From: Chitinophagales bacterium
GTDB lineage: Bacteria > Bacteroidota > Bacteroidia > Chitinophagales > CAIODY01
Reading direction: 5' to 3'
NCBI GenBank assembly: GCA_947449695.1
Contig: CANFST010000010.1
Location: 17,821-81,820 of the forward strand
DNA length: 64,000 bases
Below are positions 34,417 to 45,438 of this stretch, in pieces; within the stretch, counting starts at the first letter, position 1, and every line of letters starts with the position of its first letter. The notes beneath the pieces are model-generated. The model worked only from the letters and a program-made list of their open reading frames with translations, ran no database searches and was not told where the DNA came from. A program made the translations under genes and the position numbers.

Positions 34417-34424
34417 TACCTTCG
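34417..34424 (+). promoter_or_regulatory. -7-like box TACCTTCG for the MarR gene
   Basis: TACCTTCG lies 35 bases before the ATG at 34460. It is identical to the box before purH and is one base off TAnnTTTG. Confidence 0.35.
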
Positions 34425-34459
34425 ATAAAGCAAATGTTGATTAACAACAAATCAGTTGA

Positions 34460-34909
34460 ATGAAAATTTTAAAAATCATTAAATCGTCTGTTCCGCAACC
34501 TATTGAAGTGGAAGCCATGCTGAATTTATTGTATTCATCCAATTGGGTTTTATCAAGTTTGAACAAACATTTCAAGCCTTATGGTATTACGCAGCAGCAA
34601 TATAATGCATTACGAATTTTAAGAGGGCAGTATCCCAAACCAGCCAATGTAAGATTAGTTCGTGAACGATTGTTGGTGAAATTAAGCGATACATCACGAT
34701 TAGTTGACCGCTTGGTAAAAAATGAATGGGTTACCCGAAAAATTAATAAAAGTGATGGGAGGGCTGTAGATATTATCATCACCGAAAAAGGATTAGCCTT
34801 ATTGAAAACAATTGATGAAGCGGAGCCATTAATGCTAAAAATTATGCAAAATCTTTCCGAAGCCGAACTGCATCAACTCAGTAAATTATTAGAAACTTTA
34901 AGAGGCTAA
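34460..34909 (+). CDS. MarR-family transcriptional regulator
   Basis: The 149-residue protein has the MarR winged-helix layout: N-terminal helix with EVEAMLNLLYSSNWVLSSLN, HTH region YGITQQQYNALRILRGQ ... VRERLLVKLSDTSRLVDRLVKNEWV, and the wing DGRAVDIIITEKGLALL with the conserved Asp-Arg. MarR proteins are dimeric DNA-binding regulators that respond to phenolic ligands or oxidation. It has no cysteine, so thiol redox sensing is unlikely. Targets are not evident; the divergent TerC gene shares the upstream spacer and may be controlled by it (inference). Confidence 0.88.
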   Translation: MKILKIIKSSVPQPIEVEAMLNLLYSSNWVLSSLNKHFKPYGITQQQYNALRILRGQYPKPANVRLVRERLLVKLSDTSRLVDRLVKNEWVTRKINKSDGRAVDIIITEKGLALLKTIDEAEPLMLKIMQNLSEAELHQLSKLLETLRG

Positions 34910-35156
34910 AAACTCCTATGTTTTCTCGTTGAAATGTTGACAAAATGTGGACAATTGATTTTGTTATTTTTTGGTGTAGGGTATGTTTTAGTGTTAAATT
35001 GCTTAGGTTTTTAAGTAAAAAAACGTAAAGTAATGTTAAACATTACATAATACAAAACACGATGATAAATCAATGATTTATAACAAATTTTGCATCTTAT
35101 TTTAGAATACACTATTTACAAATCCCAAACCCTATCAACTAAAAACATTCATCCTC

Positions 35157-38100
35157 ATGAAACGAAACCTTACCCGTTCGCTTTTAGCTACCGCTTTCTT
35201 GTTTATTTTCTGTTCGGTCTCTAACATAAGTTGGGGGCAAACAACGGCTTTTGTTGATGCTTTCGGAAGAAGCAGCTTAACAACAAGCGCACCCACAACT
35301 TACAGCGTTTCTGGAAGTGGAACACAGGCAATTGCTGCAAGTTTCAGTTCTTCACAAGGTAATTCCTTACAATTAAAAGGTGCAGCATCAACAACAGGGA
35401 ATGAATATGTGAGTGGTTTAATTTCTTCATTTTCTTCTTTCAATTCGGTTTTGTCGTCTAATTCAGGTCTTGTAACATGGACTGTTAATGTTAATACTAC
35501 GAGAAGTTCTACCTTATCTGGAATCAGCACCTCTGGTGCATCCTCTTATGGACAAGCCGTTATACTTGCAGGAACGAGTGGAACATTTTCAAGTGGAAAT
35601 GGTTACGCACTTGTCTATGGACCCTCAGGATCAAGAAATTATGAGTTAATATCTTACAATGGAGGAATTGCTACAACAAAGACTGTAATCATTAACTCTG
35701 GTACAAATGATTTTTCTGGCGCAACTAATTATGTTTCCCTTAAAGTTACTTACAATCCATCAGGTAATTTATGGTCATTGTATGTCAGAGATGATGGATC
35801 AAGCGATTGGACGGATGCTGGAACAGGAACATTTACACAAATTGGTTCTGCAACAGCTAATACAGATTACACGAGCTCTACCATGGTTGCCTTTGGATTT
35901 TTTTGTAACCATTCCAATCCAGCAAGTCCACCAACGTTTAATTTCGACAATTTTAAAGTAACAGTTCCAACAGTAGCTACTAACTATTATTGGAATGGCA
36001 GCAATACATCAGCATTAAGTGGTAACTGGAATGCTAGTTCAAATTATTTTAGCACACCAACTGCAACAACAACATTAGCCCCTTGGGTAGATGGTTCATC
36101 TAATATTGCCAATTTTCAAACGACCAATGGCGGTACAGTTACTTTGGTAGCCAATCGTACTTTTAATCAAGCCAATATATCGGGAACTAATTTTATTTTC
36201 TCGACAGCCAATGGTGGTGGTTCGGGTTATCAATTAAATGGACCAATTGTTTTGGCTGCTAGTGCTGCACTTCAAATGCCTGTTGATAATAGTTTAACCA
36301 ATGATGCAACATTAGATTTATTAGGGAATCTATCAGGGGGAAGTTCATCGGCATTAAATATTCGTTGTAACACCACCACTGCTGGTAGTTCATCACGTAT
36401 AAATTTAGCAGCAAACAACGTGGCTGTTTCAGTTCCTACAGTTAATATAACAGGTTCAAGTACATCACAAGCAGGTTTTGTAGCCACTGCCACTGGCACT
36501 GCTGTTTCATCAAATATTGTAAATAATTCATCTGCTGCAACTATGATTGGTGCTACAGGTAGCAATGATATTACAGTAACAGGAAACATGAGTGGCAGCG
36601 GTTCGGTTTTGTTTGCTGCAGGGCAAAATGGAGGTAATGGAAACATTACATTAACCCCATCTACTAGTAATACTTATAATGGCACCACTTATTTTAATGG
36701 CGGAACTGGAACAGTTAAATTAGGCAATGTAAATGGATTGTCGTCTTCATCCGATATTGTGATGGGAGCTAATTCTACATTTGGGCAAACATTAGATTTG
36801 AATGGTTATAGTCCAACTTTTCAATCATTAGCCTCAAATGGTGGAACAGGAAATATTACCAACAACTCAACTACTGCCAACAGCACATTAACTGTGAATC
36901 AAACCAGTACAAAAACGTTTGGATTAGTAATTAGCGATGGTTCAAATAAAACAACTGCGGTAACAAAATCTGGTTCGGGTTCACTCACCTTAAGTGCTGT
37001 TAATACCTACACAGGCGGAACATCAGTAAGTGGTGGAACATTAGTGGTTTCAGGCAATACCTCTGCTTCAGGTGCTTATACAGTTTCAAATGCAACGCTG
37101 AATATTACAGGGACGCCTACAGTTCCTGCAAGCTTTAACTTAAACTCAAATGGTATTTTATTAATCCCAGGTCATGCTAATACTGGAACAAACCCAACAA
37201 GTTTTACTGCTGGATATCTTACTATGAATGGTGGAACAATCCAATGCAATGGAAGCGGAATTGATTTTAGTAATTCATCAGCAAAATATAAAGGAATTAC
37301 ATTGAGCAGTGGCGGTGGCACAATGGATGCAAATGGTGCAAACACCATCACATTGCAACCAACAATTTCGGGAACTGGTGGGTTAACACTCACCAACACT
37401 GGTGCTGCAGGGGGTATTGTTTTGGTAAACCAAGGCTCAAATAATGGTACAGCAAACACCTCGGCGCATACCTATTCTGGAGGAACAACAATTAATGGAA
37501 ACACTAATGGCATAACTGTAAGAGTAGGCGGCGCTAATGCTTTCCCAACTACAACTGCATTAAACTTGAGCACATCAAATGCTACTTTAGATTTAACCAA
37601 TAATGGTGCTGGAAATTATAGCACTCAGGTAGGTTCATTAACTGGAAGTGGAAATATTACTTTAGGAAGTGCAACACTAACCGTTTCGGGTACATCAAGC
37701 ACTTCTTACTCAGGAGTAATGAGTGGTACTGGAGGTTTAACAAAAGCCGGAAGCAGTACATTGACACTATCTAATTCAAATACTTATTCAGGTGCAACCA
37801 GTATTAATGGGGGTGCAATTTCAGTGAGTGCAGACAATAATTTAGGAACGGCCCCGGGTTCAGCAACTGCTGGAAATATTGTGTTGGGTGGCGGCACTTT
37901 ATCTGCATCAGCTGGATTTACTTTAAATAGTAACCGCGGCATTGCTTTAACTGCTTCAACCAGCAGCGCAATTGATGTAGCAACTTCTCAAACGCTTGTT
38001 TATGGTGGAATTATTTCAGGTGGAGCATCAGGAAACCTTTCAAAAACATCAGCAGGTACATTAACATTCAGTGGAACAAACACATATCCTGCAACAACTA

Positions 38101-41100
38101 CTGTAAGCGCTGGTACTTTGAATTTGACTGGAAGTTTAGCTTCAGCAACAACTATTAACAGCGGCGCAACTTTGAGTGGAACTGGCTCTACAAGCGGAAC
38201 TTGCAGCATTTCAGGGACAATAAGTCCTGCTACATCAGGCACAATAGGCACCTTAAGCACTGGAAATTTTTCTATGGCTAATGGAAGTGCTTATACTTTG
38301 GATATCACAGATGTTGGAACCTTAAATACTAATTGTGATAAAATTGCAGCAACAGGCACTTTTACAATTGCTCCCACCACCACTATTAATGCAACTTTCA
38401 GCGGAAATGGAATTTCAAATTTTGTTCCCAACGCCACTTATAGTTGGGTTATTGGAACATATACTTCTGGCACACCTTCAATTGGAACTGTTAATGTGAA
38501 TGTAAGCGGAATTACTCCTCAAGGCCAATTCACAGTGAGTGCAAGTGGCGGCAATATAGTTCTGACCTATACCCCAACTACATTAACCATTTCATCGCAA
38601 GCCGCAACAGCTACAAATTTAACACAAAACAGTACCAACAACAATATTTATACTTTGATTGGAACGGCATCAGGAGCTACAGTTACAGTTAATGCGGTAA
38701 CTTTTACTGGAATTTATACTGCAGCTGATTTAACTAATTTCAAATTATATTACAACACAACTGGAACATTCGGGACTACAACTCAATTAGGAAGCACAAT
38801 TACTTCAATTCCTGCAAGTGGAAACACAATAACTTTTTCAGGATTGAGTCAATCAATCGCAGTTGGCACACCTAGCTATTTTTATTTAACTGCCGATATT
38901 CCTTGTGCTGCAACTGGTGGAAATACTTTACAAATCAATGCTGTAGCTACAACCGATGTTGGTACAACATCTGCTGTAGCTGGCACAACATCAGCCGGTT
39001 CAAGTTTGAGTGTGGTAACAACAACACCTAACAATGTGGGTTCGGTTACGCCAACAGCTGGCAATAATCAAGTTTCCGTTGCTTTTGCAACGCCAAGCGG
39101 CTGTTATAGTGAAGTGATGATAGTTGCTACATCCACTAATGCCAACAACAATGGTACACCAACAGGCAATGGAAATAGCTATACTGCCAGTTTAACTTAT
39201 GGTAGCGGAACTGCTTTTGGAAATGGATTTGTTGTTTACAAAGGCTCAACCTCACCACAAGTGGTTACAGGATTGACTAACGGAACTTTGTATTATTTCA
39301 AAGTATTTACAAGAAATGGAACATCCTGGAGTAGTGGTGTAGAATCAAGTGCAACACCTGCATTGATTCCTACAACCATTTATTCACAAGGATTTGAAAC
39401 AGGAACATTATCAAGCCCTAACTATTCAGGCGGTGCTACAATGGATGCAAACTTGAGCAGTTCAAATTGGAGCGTTGCTTCTACAGCAGTTTTATTCACT
39501 GGAAGTGGTGGCTCAGGAACAAATGCGTTAGGCGTTAATCCATCAGCAACAAACGCTTCGCCATATACTTTAACATTTAATGTTGCAAGCGGCTATCAAC
39601 TTTCTGTAACAGCTTATAATTATTGGCGACAAACATCTACAAATGGAGCGTCAGTAACTTCAATCACTATTAATGGAACAACTATCACTACTGGTTCTGT
39701 TACATGCCCTACTGCAGGTGCAAATATTGGCTCAACAAGTGTTGCCAATACAATATCAGGATTAACAGGAACAATAACTGTTTTGGTAAATATTAGTGGT
39801 AGTGGCTCATTTAGATTAGATGATTTTACTTTAATAGGAAATGTAACCACTGTTCCGAATTATTATTTAGCGACTAATTCAGACCCAACAATAGCTGCTA
39901 ATTGGAGCACCAACACCAATGGAATTGGGGGAACTCAACCTACATCAATGTCTGTTGCTGGAAATTGGTATGTAACACAAAACAGCAATACACCAACCAC
40001 AGCATGGGCAAATAGTTGGACACCAAGTGGAACTGTTTATATAGCTGCAAGTTCAACTTTTAACATTGCTGGCACGATGGATTTAAGTAGCTCAACCCAA
40101 ATAGTTGCTTTAGGTTCATCAGCAACTATTAACGCTACGGCAAATGGATATATTAAAACCAGCAACAGCAACGGGTTTTATGGTAGTACATCTACTTCCA
40201 TCAGCAATTCAAACAGCCCAACAATCAGCTTGAACACAGCATCAACAGTTGAGTACAATAGCATAAGCACACAATCCGTAACCACAAGTGTTACTTATGG
40301 AAACGTGAAATTCACGGGGAGTGGTGGTACTTACAATATTTCATCGGCTTTAGGAACAAGTGGTTCGCCTTATGTTTTTGCCAATGGAACTTTGTCTTTA
40401 TTGGCCGGAACGCTTTATTTATCAACTGCGGCGGCGAATACAAGTTATATTTCAGTAGGAAATGTTTCCATCACTGGTGGTACTTTAGATAATTTATCAA
40501 CTGCATCTGGCACATCATGTTATTTGTATATAAGTGGTAACTGGTCGCAAAGTGCAGGCATAGTCCAGTTTTCAGGCAGTGGCTATGGCAAAATAATTTT
40601 TAGTGGTGGAGCTTCATCTACCTATTCAGGATTAACTTCCAGCTCAAGTTTTACTTATTGGTTAATGCAAGTTACTAACTCAACAACATTGACTTTGAAC
40701 AGCAATGTGGCGTTAAATGGATTTACAAATGGCACCAATGTTTTTACACTTGATTTAAGCTCAACTTTGATTGATGGCGGATATACAATTTTAGCGAACA
40801 ACTCAAGCGGAACCACCAGTGGCAATGCTTTTGTGATTAGCGGCAATTATAAAGCAAGCAACAAAAATGGTTTTTCAGGAACAGTGTCAACAACTATTTC
40901 AACTTCATCAACCTCATTGCAACTTAGCAGCAGCACTTATAATTTAATTTCATTAGGAAGTTCATCAACTGTTGAATATGCAGCAACAACAGGCACACAA
41001 ACAGTTAGCGCAAGAAGCGATTACAACAATATGACATTATCAGGTGGCAGCGCAAAAACATTAGGCGGTGCATCAACTGTGTCAGGCGTTTTAACTTTGA

Positions 41101-44100
41101 CAAATGGAATTTTGACAACTACTTCCACCAATTTATTAACGATGACAAATACTGCAAACACTGCAATATCAGGCGGTTCAACTACTTCATTTATTAATGG
41201 ACCAATCACTTGGACTTTAGGGACTGCGTCATCAGGCACTTACATTGTTCCTGTTGGCGGAAACTCAACTTATTACCCAATGGCATTTACAGCAGGAACA
41301 ATTTCTAGTGGAAGTCCAACAATCAATGTGCAAGCATTTGCATCTGCACCAACTGGAACTGCCGATGGAAGCACCATTGCAGCCGTTGGAACAGAATATT
41401 GGAAAGTTATAACTACTGGTTCAACATTTTCTGCTTCATCTTTTTCATTAGCAAAAACTATAAGTTTAGGCTCAATGAATGTTATTGCTAAAAGCATTAC
41501 CAATGGGGCTTTGAGCTTTTCAAGCTTTGGCGGAAGTTCGGGAACTGTGAGCAGCACAACAGGGTTGGTGAACAGCAGCAGTGGCTTGAATGGTGCATCA
41601 ACACTGTATTTGTGCTTTGGCCAAACATTTCAAACTTATTATTTAAAATCTGGGGGCGCTACAAATAATTTGACAGATTGGTTTAGCAACAGCAACGGAA
41701 CTGGCTCTAATCCTACATCTTTTACAGGTATTGGTATTTATTGGAACGTCATTAACAACACTTCAGTAACTAATGCAGCAGCTTGGGCTTTGGGCAGCAA
41801 TTCAAAAATAATTGTAGGCGACGGAACAAATGCAACAGCATTCACCATTCCATCATCAGCTGCCATTACAGGTACAATGGATGTTTTAAACAATGGTAAT
41901 TTAATTATTCAATCATCCACTACCCCAACTTTAGGAACAATTTCAACAGGAAGTACTGTAACCTATGATGGCACATTGGCTCAAACTATTACAGCTACAA
42001 CTTATCATAACCTAGTAATTTCAGGAAACCGTGGCACAAATGCAATTACCTTGCCTTCGCGACAAATAACTGTTAACAACACCTTTGACCCAAGCACTTT
42101 TAGTTCAACAGCAACAACACCTGTGGTTGTAAATACAGATACCTTCAATTTCAGTAGTGCAAGTTCACAAACAGTTCCTGCATTTTATTATGGCAGATTA
42201 AATTTAGGAACAGGACCTAGAACTTGGGCTTCCAGCGGCATTATTGATATCAATCAAGGATTTACGCCAACTTCAGGAACCAATACAATAACTGGTAGTA
42301 CAATTCGATATTCTTCAACTTTATCAGGTTGGATTTTATCTTCATTCACTACCAACTTTTCAGGTTATCAATATTACAACTTAATATTTTCAGGCAGCGG
42401 TTCTTGGTCAATGAATAATTTAGCATTGAAAGTTAAAAATGATTTAACGGTTTCAGCAGGAACATTAATCTTGAATGGCTCATCATCCAATTCCAATGCG
42501 GTTTTCATTGTGGATGGAAAAGTAACTTTAAGTGGCGGAACAATTTTAACAAACAGCAATACTACATATTCATCAACATTTAATATAGGCGGAGATTTTA
42601 CTTTGAATGGCGGAACGCTTACTCGTTCAGCAGGTGCAGCTGCGGCTTCTTTGGTTTTTAATAGCCCATCATCAATACAAAGTTATTCGCAAACATCTGG
42701 AACAATTTCTGGAACAATGTCAATTAATGTAGGAACCGGCTCGACAACGAACACCTTAAAATTATCTACTAACATGACTTTGGGATCGGCAACAAGCAAT
42801 AATATCACTGTAAATGTTTTGAATGGTTCAGCGATTGATTTCGGAACAAATATTCTTACGCAAAACTCAACTGGCGGAATTTTTAATTTGCAAAGTGGTG
42901 CCAATTTGTATTCGGGAAATGCAAATGGAATTGTGGCATCAATTCCAAATTCTGGTTCTGTGCAGGTTTCAAATATTACTTATAGTACTGGTGCAAACTA
43001 TATTTTCAACGGCAGCGTTAATCAAATCACTGGAACTGGTCTGCCTGCTACAGTTAATAATTTAACAATTAATAATTCAGCATCAAGCGGTATTGTTAGT
43101 TTAACAGTTTCTACATCACCTAACAATTTATTTTTGAATGGTGGCTTTTTCAAAATTCCTTCGAGTGTTAATTTAAATATCCCAACAAGTGTCGCCATTA
43201 GTTCAAATGGCGGCGATTTTGAATCTTCATCAACAGGCAATGTGAATTTTGCAGGAAGTAATTTGGTGAGTGGAACCGTCAATTTTTATCCAACCATCAA
43301 CATCAACGGAACAGTAGATTTTGGAAGTGCTTCAGCAATTTATAGCACTATGAAAATGAATAATGGTGGCAGTATAATTAATAACCCACCAGTTTATATT
43401 ACTGGATCAACATTGCAGTATAACGCATCCGCAAATCGCGGATTAGAGTGGAGTGCTACCATCAATCAAGGGTATCCTTATCATGTTCAAATCAGCAACA
43501 ATTCAACATTTAATGTAAGTGGTGGAACCCCTTCTACAGCTCGTCAATGTGGTGGAGATGTTACAATTGACAATGGATCAACATTCACCATGAATTCAAC
43601 TGCTGATCAAATGACTGCGCCGGTAACTATTAAAGGAAATGTCAATATCAATGGAACACTTGAATTATCAGGTGTTTCAAGCGGTGATTTAGTTGTAAAT
43701 GGAAACTGGACAAGAGCCAACGGAGCAACATTTACTCAACATCAAAGAAAAGTAACTTTCAACGGTGCTACACCGCAAACTATCACTGCCGCTGGTGCTA
43801 CAGCCGAAACTTTTGGGGCTATCGAAATTAATAATACATCTTCATTAACCGCAGCTAACAATGGCGTATTGATGGCAGCTGGTACTAACCTAATTATCAA
43901 CGATAGTATTATTTTAACGCATGGCAAATTAAATGTTGGCAGTGGCGAATTACAGATTCAAAACACCAATACCAATGCTATCAAAGGGCACCAAGCTATT
44001 TCGGGCAACCCGAATTCTTCACCATCTTTTGTAGTAGGAGCTATTCGCCGAAAAATTTCAACATCGGCTACTGATTATGATTTCCCATTAGGCACTGATG

Positions 44101-45161
44101 CAGGCAACTATGAAGTAGCTAAAATAATAGTAAACAGCAATTCAAATGTTGATAATTTAAAAGCTACCTTTAATCAGTTTTCAAATAGCGGATGTAGCTA
44201 TAGTGCTAATTTACCCAACTTTGCTGCACCTCCGCCAAGCAATGGTGGCAATCACAATTCAGCCATTACTGATATGTTGAATTATGGCTATTATCAGGTT
44301 GAGCCTTATGATATCAGCAATGCCTTAATGACTTCTTACAGCATTAATTATGATGCTCAAATGACTTTCAACGGGCATACCAATGGTTTAGTGGGTAGCA
44401 ATGCTACAGGTGCTGTAGGTTATACTTTAATGAAACAACCATCATGTGGCAATGCTTGGGGTATGTATGGTGGCACTTATAACAACACCATGCAATTAGC
44501 CAGCAATTCGCCTACTTTAAACACACCCGTTACTTTAAAATTATTTGGCTTGCAAGGCTTCTCCATCTTTGGTGGTGGCTTTAGCCCCGATGAAGTATTG
44601 CCAATTGAATTGGTTGATTTTACTGCGCAGCAATTAGGCAATGATGCTTCGTTGAATTGGACTACAGCCTCTGAAAAAGATAATGATAAATTTGATATTG
44701 AACGCAGCACCGATGGCATTGCTTTCGAAAAAGTGGGTAGCGTACAAAGTAGAGGCAATATGGCTAATAACTACAATTTTACCGATGCCAATATCACTAA
44801 TTTAAATAGCGATATTATCTACTATCGCTTGCGTCAGGTAGATATGAGTGGCACATTTAATTATTCGCCCGTTCGCAGCATCACCATCAATGCCGATGCC
44901 AACGGTTTCACGGTAAATAGTTTTTACCCTAATCCGTTTAGCAATAGCGTTCAGTTGCAATTATCAGCAGGGCAGGCTGCCACAGCCCACTATCAATTGT
45001 TTGATACCAAAGGCACAATGGTATTACAAGCCGATGCACATTTCAACAAAGGCAACAATGTTTTAACTATTGATGGCTTAAGCCAGTTGGCTAATGGTAT
45101 TTATTTATTAAAAATAAATAGCGGTAACCAAAGCTACACAACCACTTTGCAAAAGCAATGA
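35157..45161 (+). CDS. giant T9SS-secreted surface protein with autotransporter-type beta-strand repeats
   Basis: A single uninterrupted frame of 3334 residues. Residues 1-28 are a signal peptide (ends SWGQ). About 30-270 looks like a lectin/laminin-G-type beta sandwich. About 270-1140 contains several autotransporter-associated beta-strand repeats, for example SLTLSAVNTYTGGTSVSGGT near 608, STLTLSNSNTYSGATSINGG near 862 and TLTFSGTNTYPATTTVSAGT near 966. A fibronectin-III-like segment lies at about 1287-1402. From about 1565 two related long modules start with NYYLATNSDPTIAANW and TYYLKSGGATNNLTDW. Near 3148 comes LPIELVDFTAQQ, and the last 80 residues (YPNPFSNS...) are a T9SS type A sorting domain. 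Composition is dominated by Ser, Thr, Gly and Asn, with few charged residues before residue 3100. Adhesion or biofilm function is inferred. Confidence 0.87.
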   Translation: MKRNLTRSLLATAFLFIFCSVSNISWGQTTAFVDAFGRSSLTTSAPTTYSVSGSGTQAIAASFSSSQGNSLQLKGAASTTGNEYVSGLISSFSSFNSVLSSNSGLVTWTVNVNTTRSSTLSGISTSGASSYGQAVILAGTSGTFSSGNGYALVYGPSGSRNYELISYNGGIATTKTVIINSGTNDFSGATNYVSLKVTYNPSGNLWSLYVRDDGSSDWTDAGTGTFTQIGSATANTDYTSSTMVAFGFFCNHSNPASPPTFNFDNFKVTVPTVATNYYWNGSNTSALSGNWNASSNYFSTPTATTTLAPWVDGSSNIANFQTTNGGTVTLVANRTFNQANISGTNFIFSTANGGGSGYQLNGPIVLAASAALQMPVDNSLTNDATLDLLGNLSGGSSSALNIRCNTTTAGSSSRINLAANNVAVSVPTVNITGSSTSQAGFVATATGTAVSSNIVNNSSAATMIGATGSNDITVTGNMSGSGSVLFAAGQNGGNGNITLTPSTSNTYNGTTYFNGGTGTVKLGNVNGLSSSSDIVMGANSTFGQTLDLNGYSPTFQSLASNGGTGNITNNSTTANSTLTVNQTSTKTFGLVISDGSNKTTAVTKSGSGSLTLSAVNTYTGGTSVSGGTLVVSGNTSASGAYTVSNATLNITGTPTVPASFNLNSNGILLIPGHANTGTNPTSFTAGYLTMNGGTIQCNGSGIDFSNSSAKYKGITLSSGGGTMDANGANTITLQPTISGTGGLTLTNTGAAGGIVLVNQGSNNGTANTSAHTYSGGTTINGNTNGITVRVGGANAFPTTTALNLSTSNATLDLTNNGAGNYSTQVGSLTGSGNITLGSATLTVSGTSSTSYSGVMSGTGGLTKAGSSTLTLSNSNTYSGATSINGGAISVSADNNLGTAPGSATAGNIVLGGGTLSASAGFTLNSNRGIALTASTSSAIDVATSQTLVYGGIISGGASGNLSKTSAGTLTFSGTNTYPATTTVSAGTLNLTGSLASATTINSGATLSGTGSTSGTCSISGTISPATSGTIGTLSTGNFSMANGSAYTLDITDVGTLNTNCDKIAATGTFTIAPTTTINATFSGNGISNFVPNATYSWVIGTYTSGTPSIGTVNVNVSGITPQGQFTVSASGGNIVLTYTPTTLTISSQAATATNLTQNSTNNNIYTLIGTASGATVTVNAVTFTGIYTAADLTNFKLYYNTTGTFGTTTQLGSTITSIPASGNTITFSGLSQSIAVGTPSYFYLTADIPCAATGGNTLQINAVATTDVGTTSAVAGTTSAGSSLSVVTTTPNNVGSVTPTAGNNQVSVAFATPSGCYSEVMIVATSTNANNNGTPTGNGNSYTASLTYGSGTAFGNGFVVYKGSTSPQVVTGLTNGTLYYFKVFTRNGTSWSSGVESSATPALIPTTIYSQGFETGTLSSPNYSGGATMDANLSSSNWSVASTAVLFTGSGGSGTNALGVNPSATNASPYTLTFNVASGYQLSVTAYNYWRQTSTNGASVTSITINGTTITTGSVTCPTAGANIGSTSVANTISGLTGTITVLVNISGSGSFRLDDFTLIGNVTTVPNYYLATNSDPTIAANWSTNTNGIGGTQPTSMSVAGNWYVTQNSNTPTTAWANSWTPSGTVYIAASSTFNIAGTMDLSSSTQIVALGSSATINATANGYIKTSNSNGFYGSTSTSISNSNSPTISLNTASTVEYNSISTQSVTTSVTYGNVKFTGSGGTYNISSALGTSGSPYVFANGTLSLLAGTLYLSTAAANTSYISVGNVSITGGTLDNLSTASGTSCYLYISGNWSQSAGIVQFSGSGYGKIIFSGGASSTYSGLTSSSSFTYWLMQVTNSTTLTLNSNVALNGFTNGTNVFTLDLSSTLIDGGYTILANNSSGTTSGNAFVISGNYKASNKNGFSGTVSTTISTSSTSLQLSSSTYNLISLGSSSTVEYAATTGTQTVSARSDYNNMTLSGGSAKTLGGASTVSGVLTLTNGILTTTSTNLLTMTNTANTAISGGSTTSFINGPITWTLGTASSGTYIVPVGGNSTYYPMAFTAGTISSGSPTINVQAFASAPTGTADGSTIAAVGTEYWKVITTGSTFSASSFSLAKTISLGSMNVIAKSITNGALSFSSFGGSSGTVSSTTGLVNSSSGLNGASTLYLCFGQTFQTYYLKSGGATNNLTDWFSNSNGTGSNPTSFTGIGIYWNVINNTSVTNAAAWALGSNSKIIVGDGTNATAFTIPSSAAITGTMDVLNNGNLIIQSSTTPTLGTISTGSTVTYDGTLAQTITATTYHNLVISGNRGTNAITLPSRQITVNNTFDPSTFSSTATTPVVVNTDTFNFSSASSQTVPAFYYGRLNLGTGPRTWASSGIIDINQGFTPTSGTNTITGSTIRYSSTLSGWILSSFTTNFSGYQYYNLIFSGSGSWSMNNLALKVKNDLTVSAGTLILNGSSSNSNAVFIVDGKVTLSGGTILTNSNTTYSSTFNIGGDFTLNGGTLTRSAGAAAASLVFNSPSSIQSYSQTSGTISGTMSINVGTGSTTNTLKLSTNMTLGSATSNNITVNVLNGSAIDFGTNILTQNSTGGIFNLQSGANLYSGNANGIVASIPNSGSVQVSNITYSTGANYIFNGSVNQITGTGLPATVNNLTINNSASSGIVSLTVSTSPNNLFLNGGFFKIPSSVNLNIPTSVAISSNGGDFESSSTGNVNFAGSNLVSGTVNFYPTININGTVDFGSASAIYSTMKMNNGGSIINNPPVYITGSTLQYNASANRGLEWSATINQGYPYHVQISNNSTFNVSGGTPSTARQCGGDVTIDNGSTFTMNSTADQMTAPVTIKGNVNINGTLELSGVSSGDLVVNGNWTRANGATFTQHQRKVTFNGATPQTITAAGATAETFGAIEINNTSSLTAANNGVLMAAGTNLIINDSIILTHGKLNVGSGELQIQNTNTNAIKGHQAISGNPNSSPSFVVGAIRRKISTSATDYDFPLGTDAGNYEVAKIIVNSNSNVDNLKATFNQFSNSGCSYSANLPNFAAPPPSNGGNHNSAITDMLNYGYYQVEPYDISNALMTSYSINYDAQMTFNGHTNGLVGSNATGAVGYTLMKQPSCGNAWGMYGGTYNNTMQLASNSPTLNTPVTLKLFGLQGFSIFGGGFSPDEVLPIELVDFTAQQLGNDASLNWTTASEKDNDKFDIERSTDGIAFEKVGSVQSRGNMANNYNFTDANITNLNSDIIYYRLRQVDMSGTFNYSPVRSITINADANGFTVNSFYPNPFSNSVQLQLSAGQAATAHYQLFDTKGTMVLQADAHFNKGNNVLTIDGLSQLANGIYLLKINSGNQSYTTTLQKQ

Positions 45162-45190
45162 GCATATTAGCGGTTAAATAAATTTTATTT

Positions 45191-45227
45191 AAAACCTTCC
45201 AAGTTGCTGCAACTTGGAAGGTTTTTT
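45191..45227 (+). terminator. rho-independent terminator of the giant surface-protein gene
   Basis: A perfect 15-bp stem (AAACCTTCCAAGTTG with its complement) and a 3-base loop CTG are followed by a T run. It begins 30 bases after the stop codon. Confidence 0.92.
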
Positions 45228-45330
45228 ATTTCAACTAATTTATTGACTCCAACGGCATTAAACATAGAACCATACATGTATTTTTCGCCTCAACTGAATT
45301 TCATTTATTTACATTTAATTATGATTTGCT

Positions 45331-45392
45331 CAATCGGAAGTTTCCGATTGGGTTCGGAATACATAAATGCTTCGACTGGAAGTTTCCGATTA
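45331..45392. repeat. two palindromic elements, AATCGGAA-GT-TTCCGATT type
   Basis: CAATCGGAAGTTTCCGATTG at 45331-45350 is a perfect 9-bp stem. ACTGGAAGTTTCCGATT near 45375-45392 is a degraded second copy. They appear to be short dispersed palindromes. Confidence 0.7.
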
Positions 45393-45438
45393 AGTAATTA
45401 ATTTATTTACCAATGTAAGTGAAGTTATACTATGGTAA

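Noticed and set aside
35300..43927. Long open frames on the minus strand inside the giant surface-protein gene
   Set aside because: They arise from the Ser/Thr/Gly/Asn-rich codons of the sense gene and read as Val/Pro/Leu-rich low-complexity peptides without domain signatures or promoters.
45204..45401. 65-codon plus-strand frame in the repeat region
   Set aside because: It consists of half of the terminator stem and the AATCGGAAGTTTCCGATT palindromes; no coding signal.
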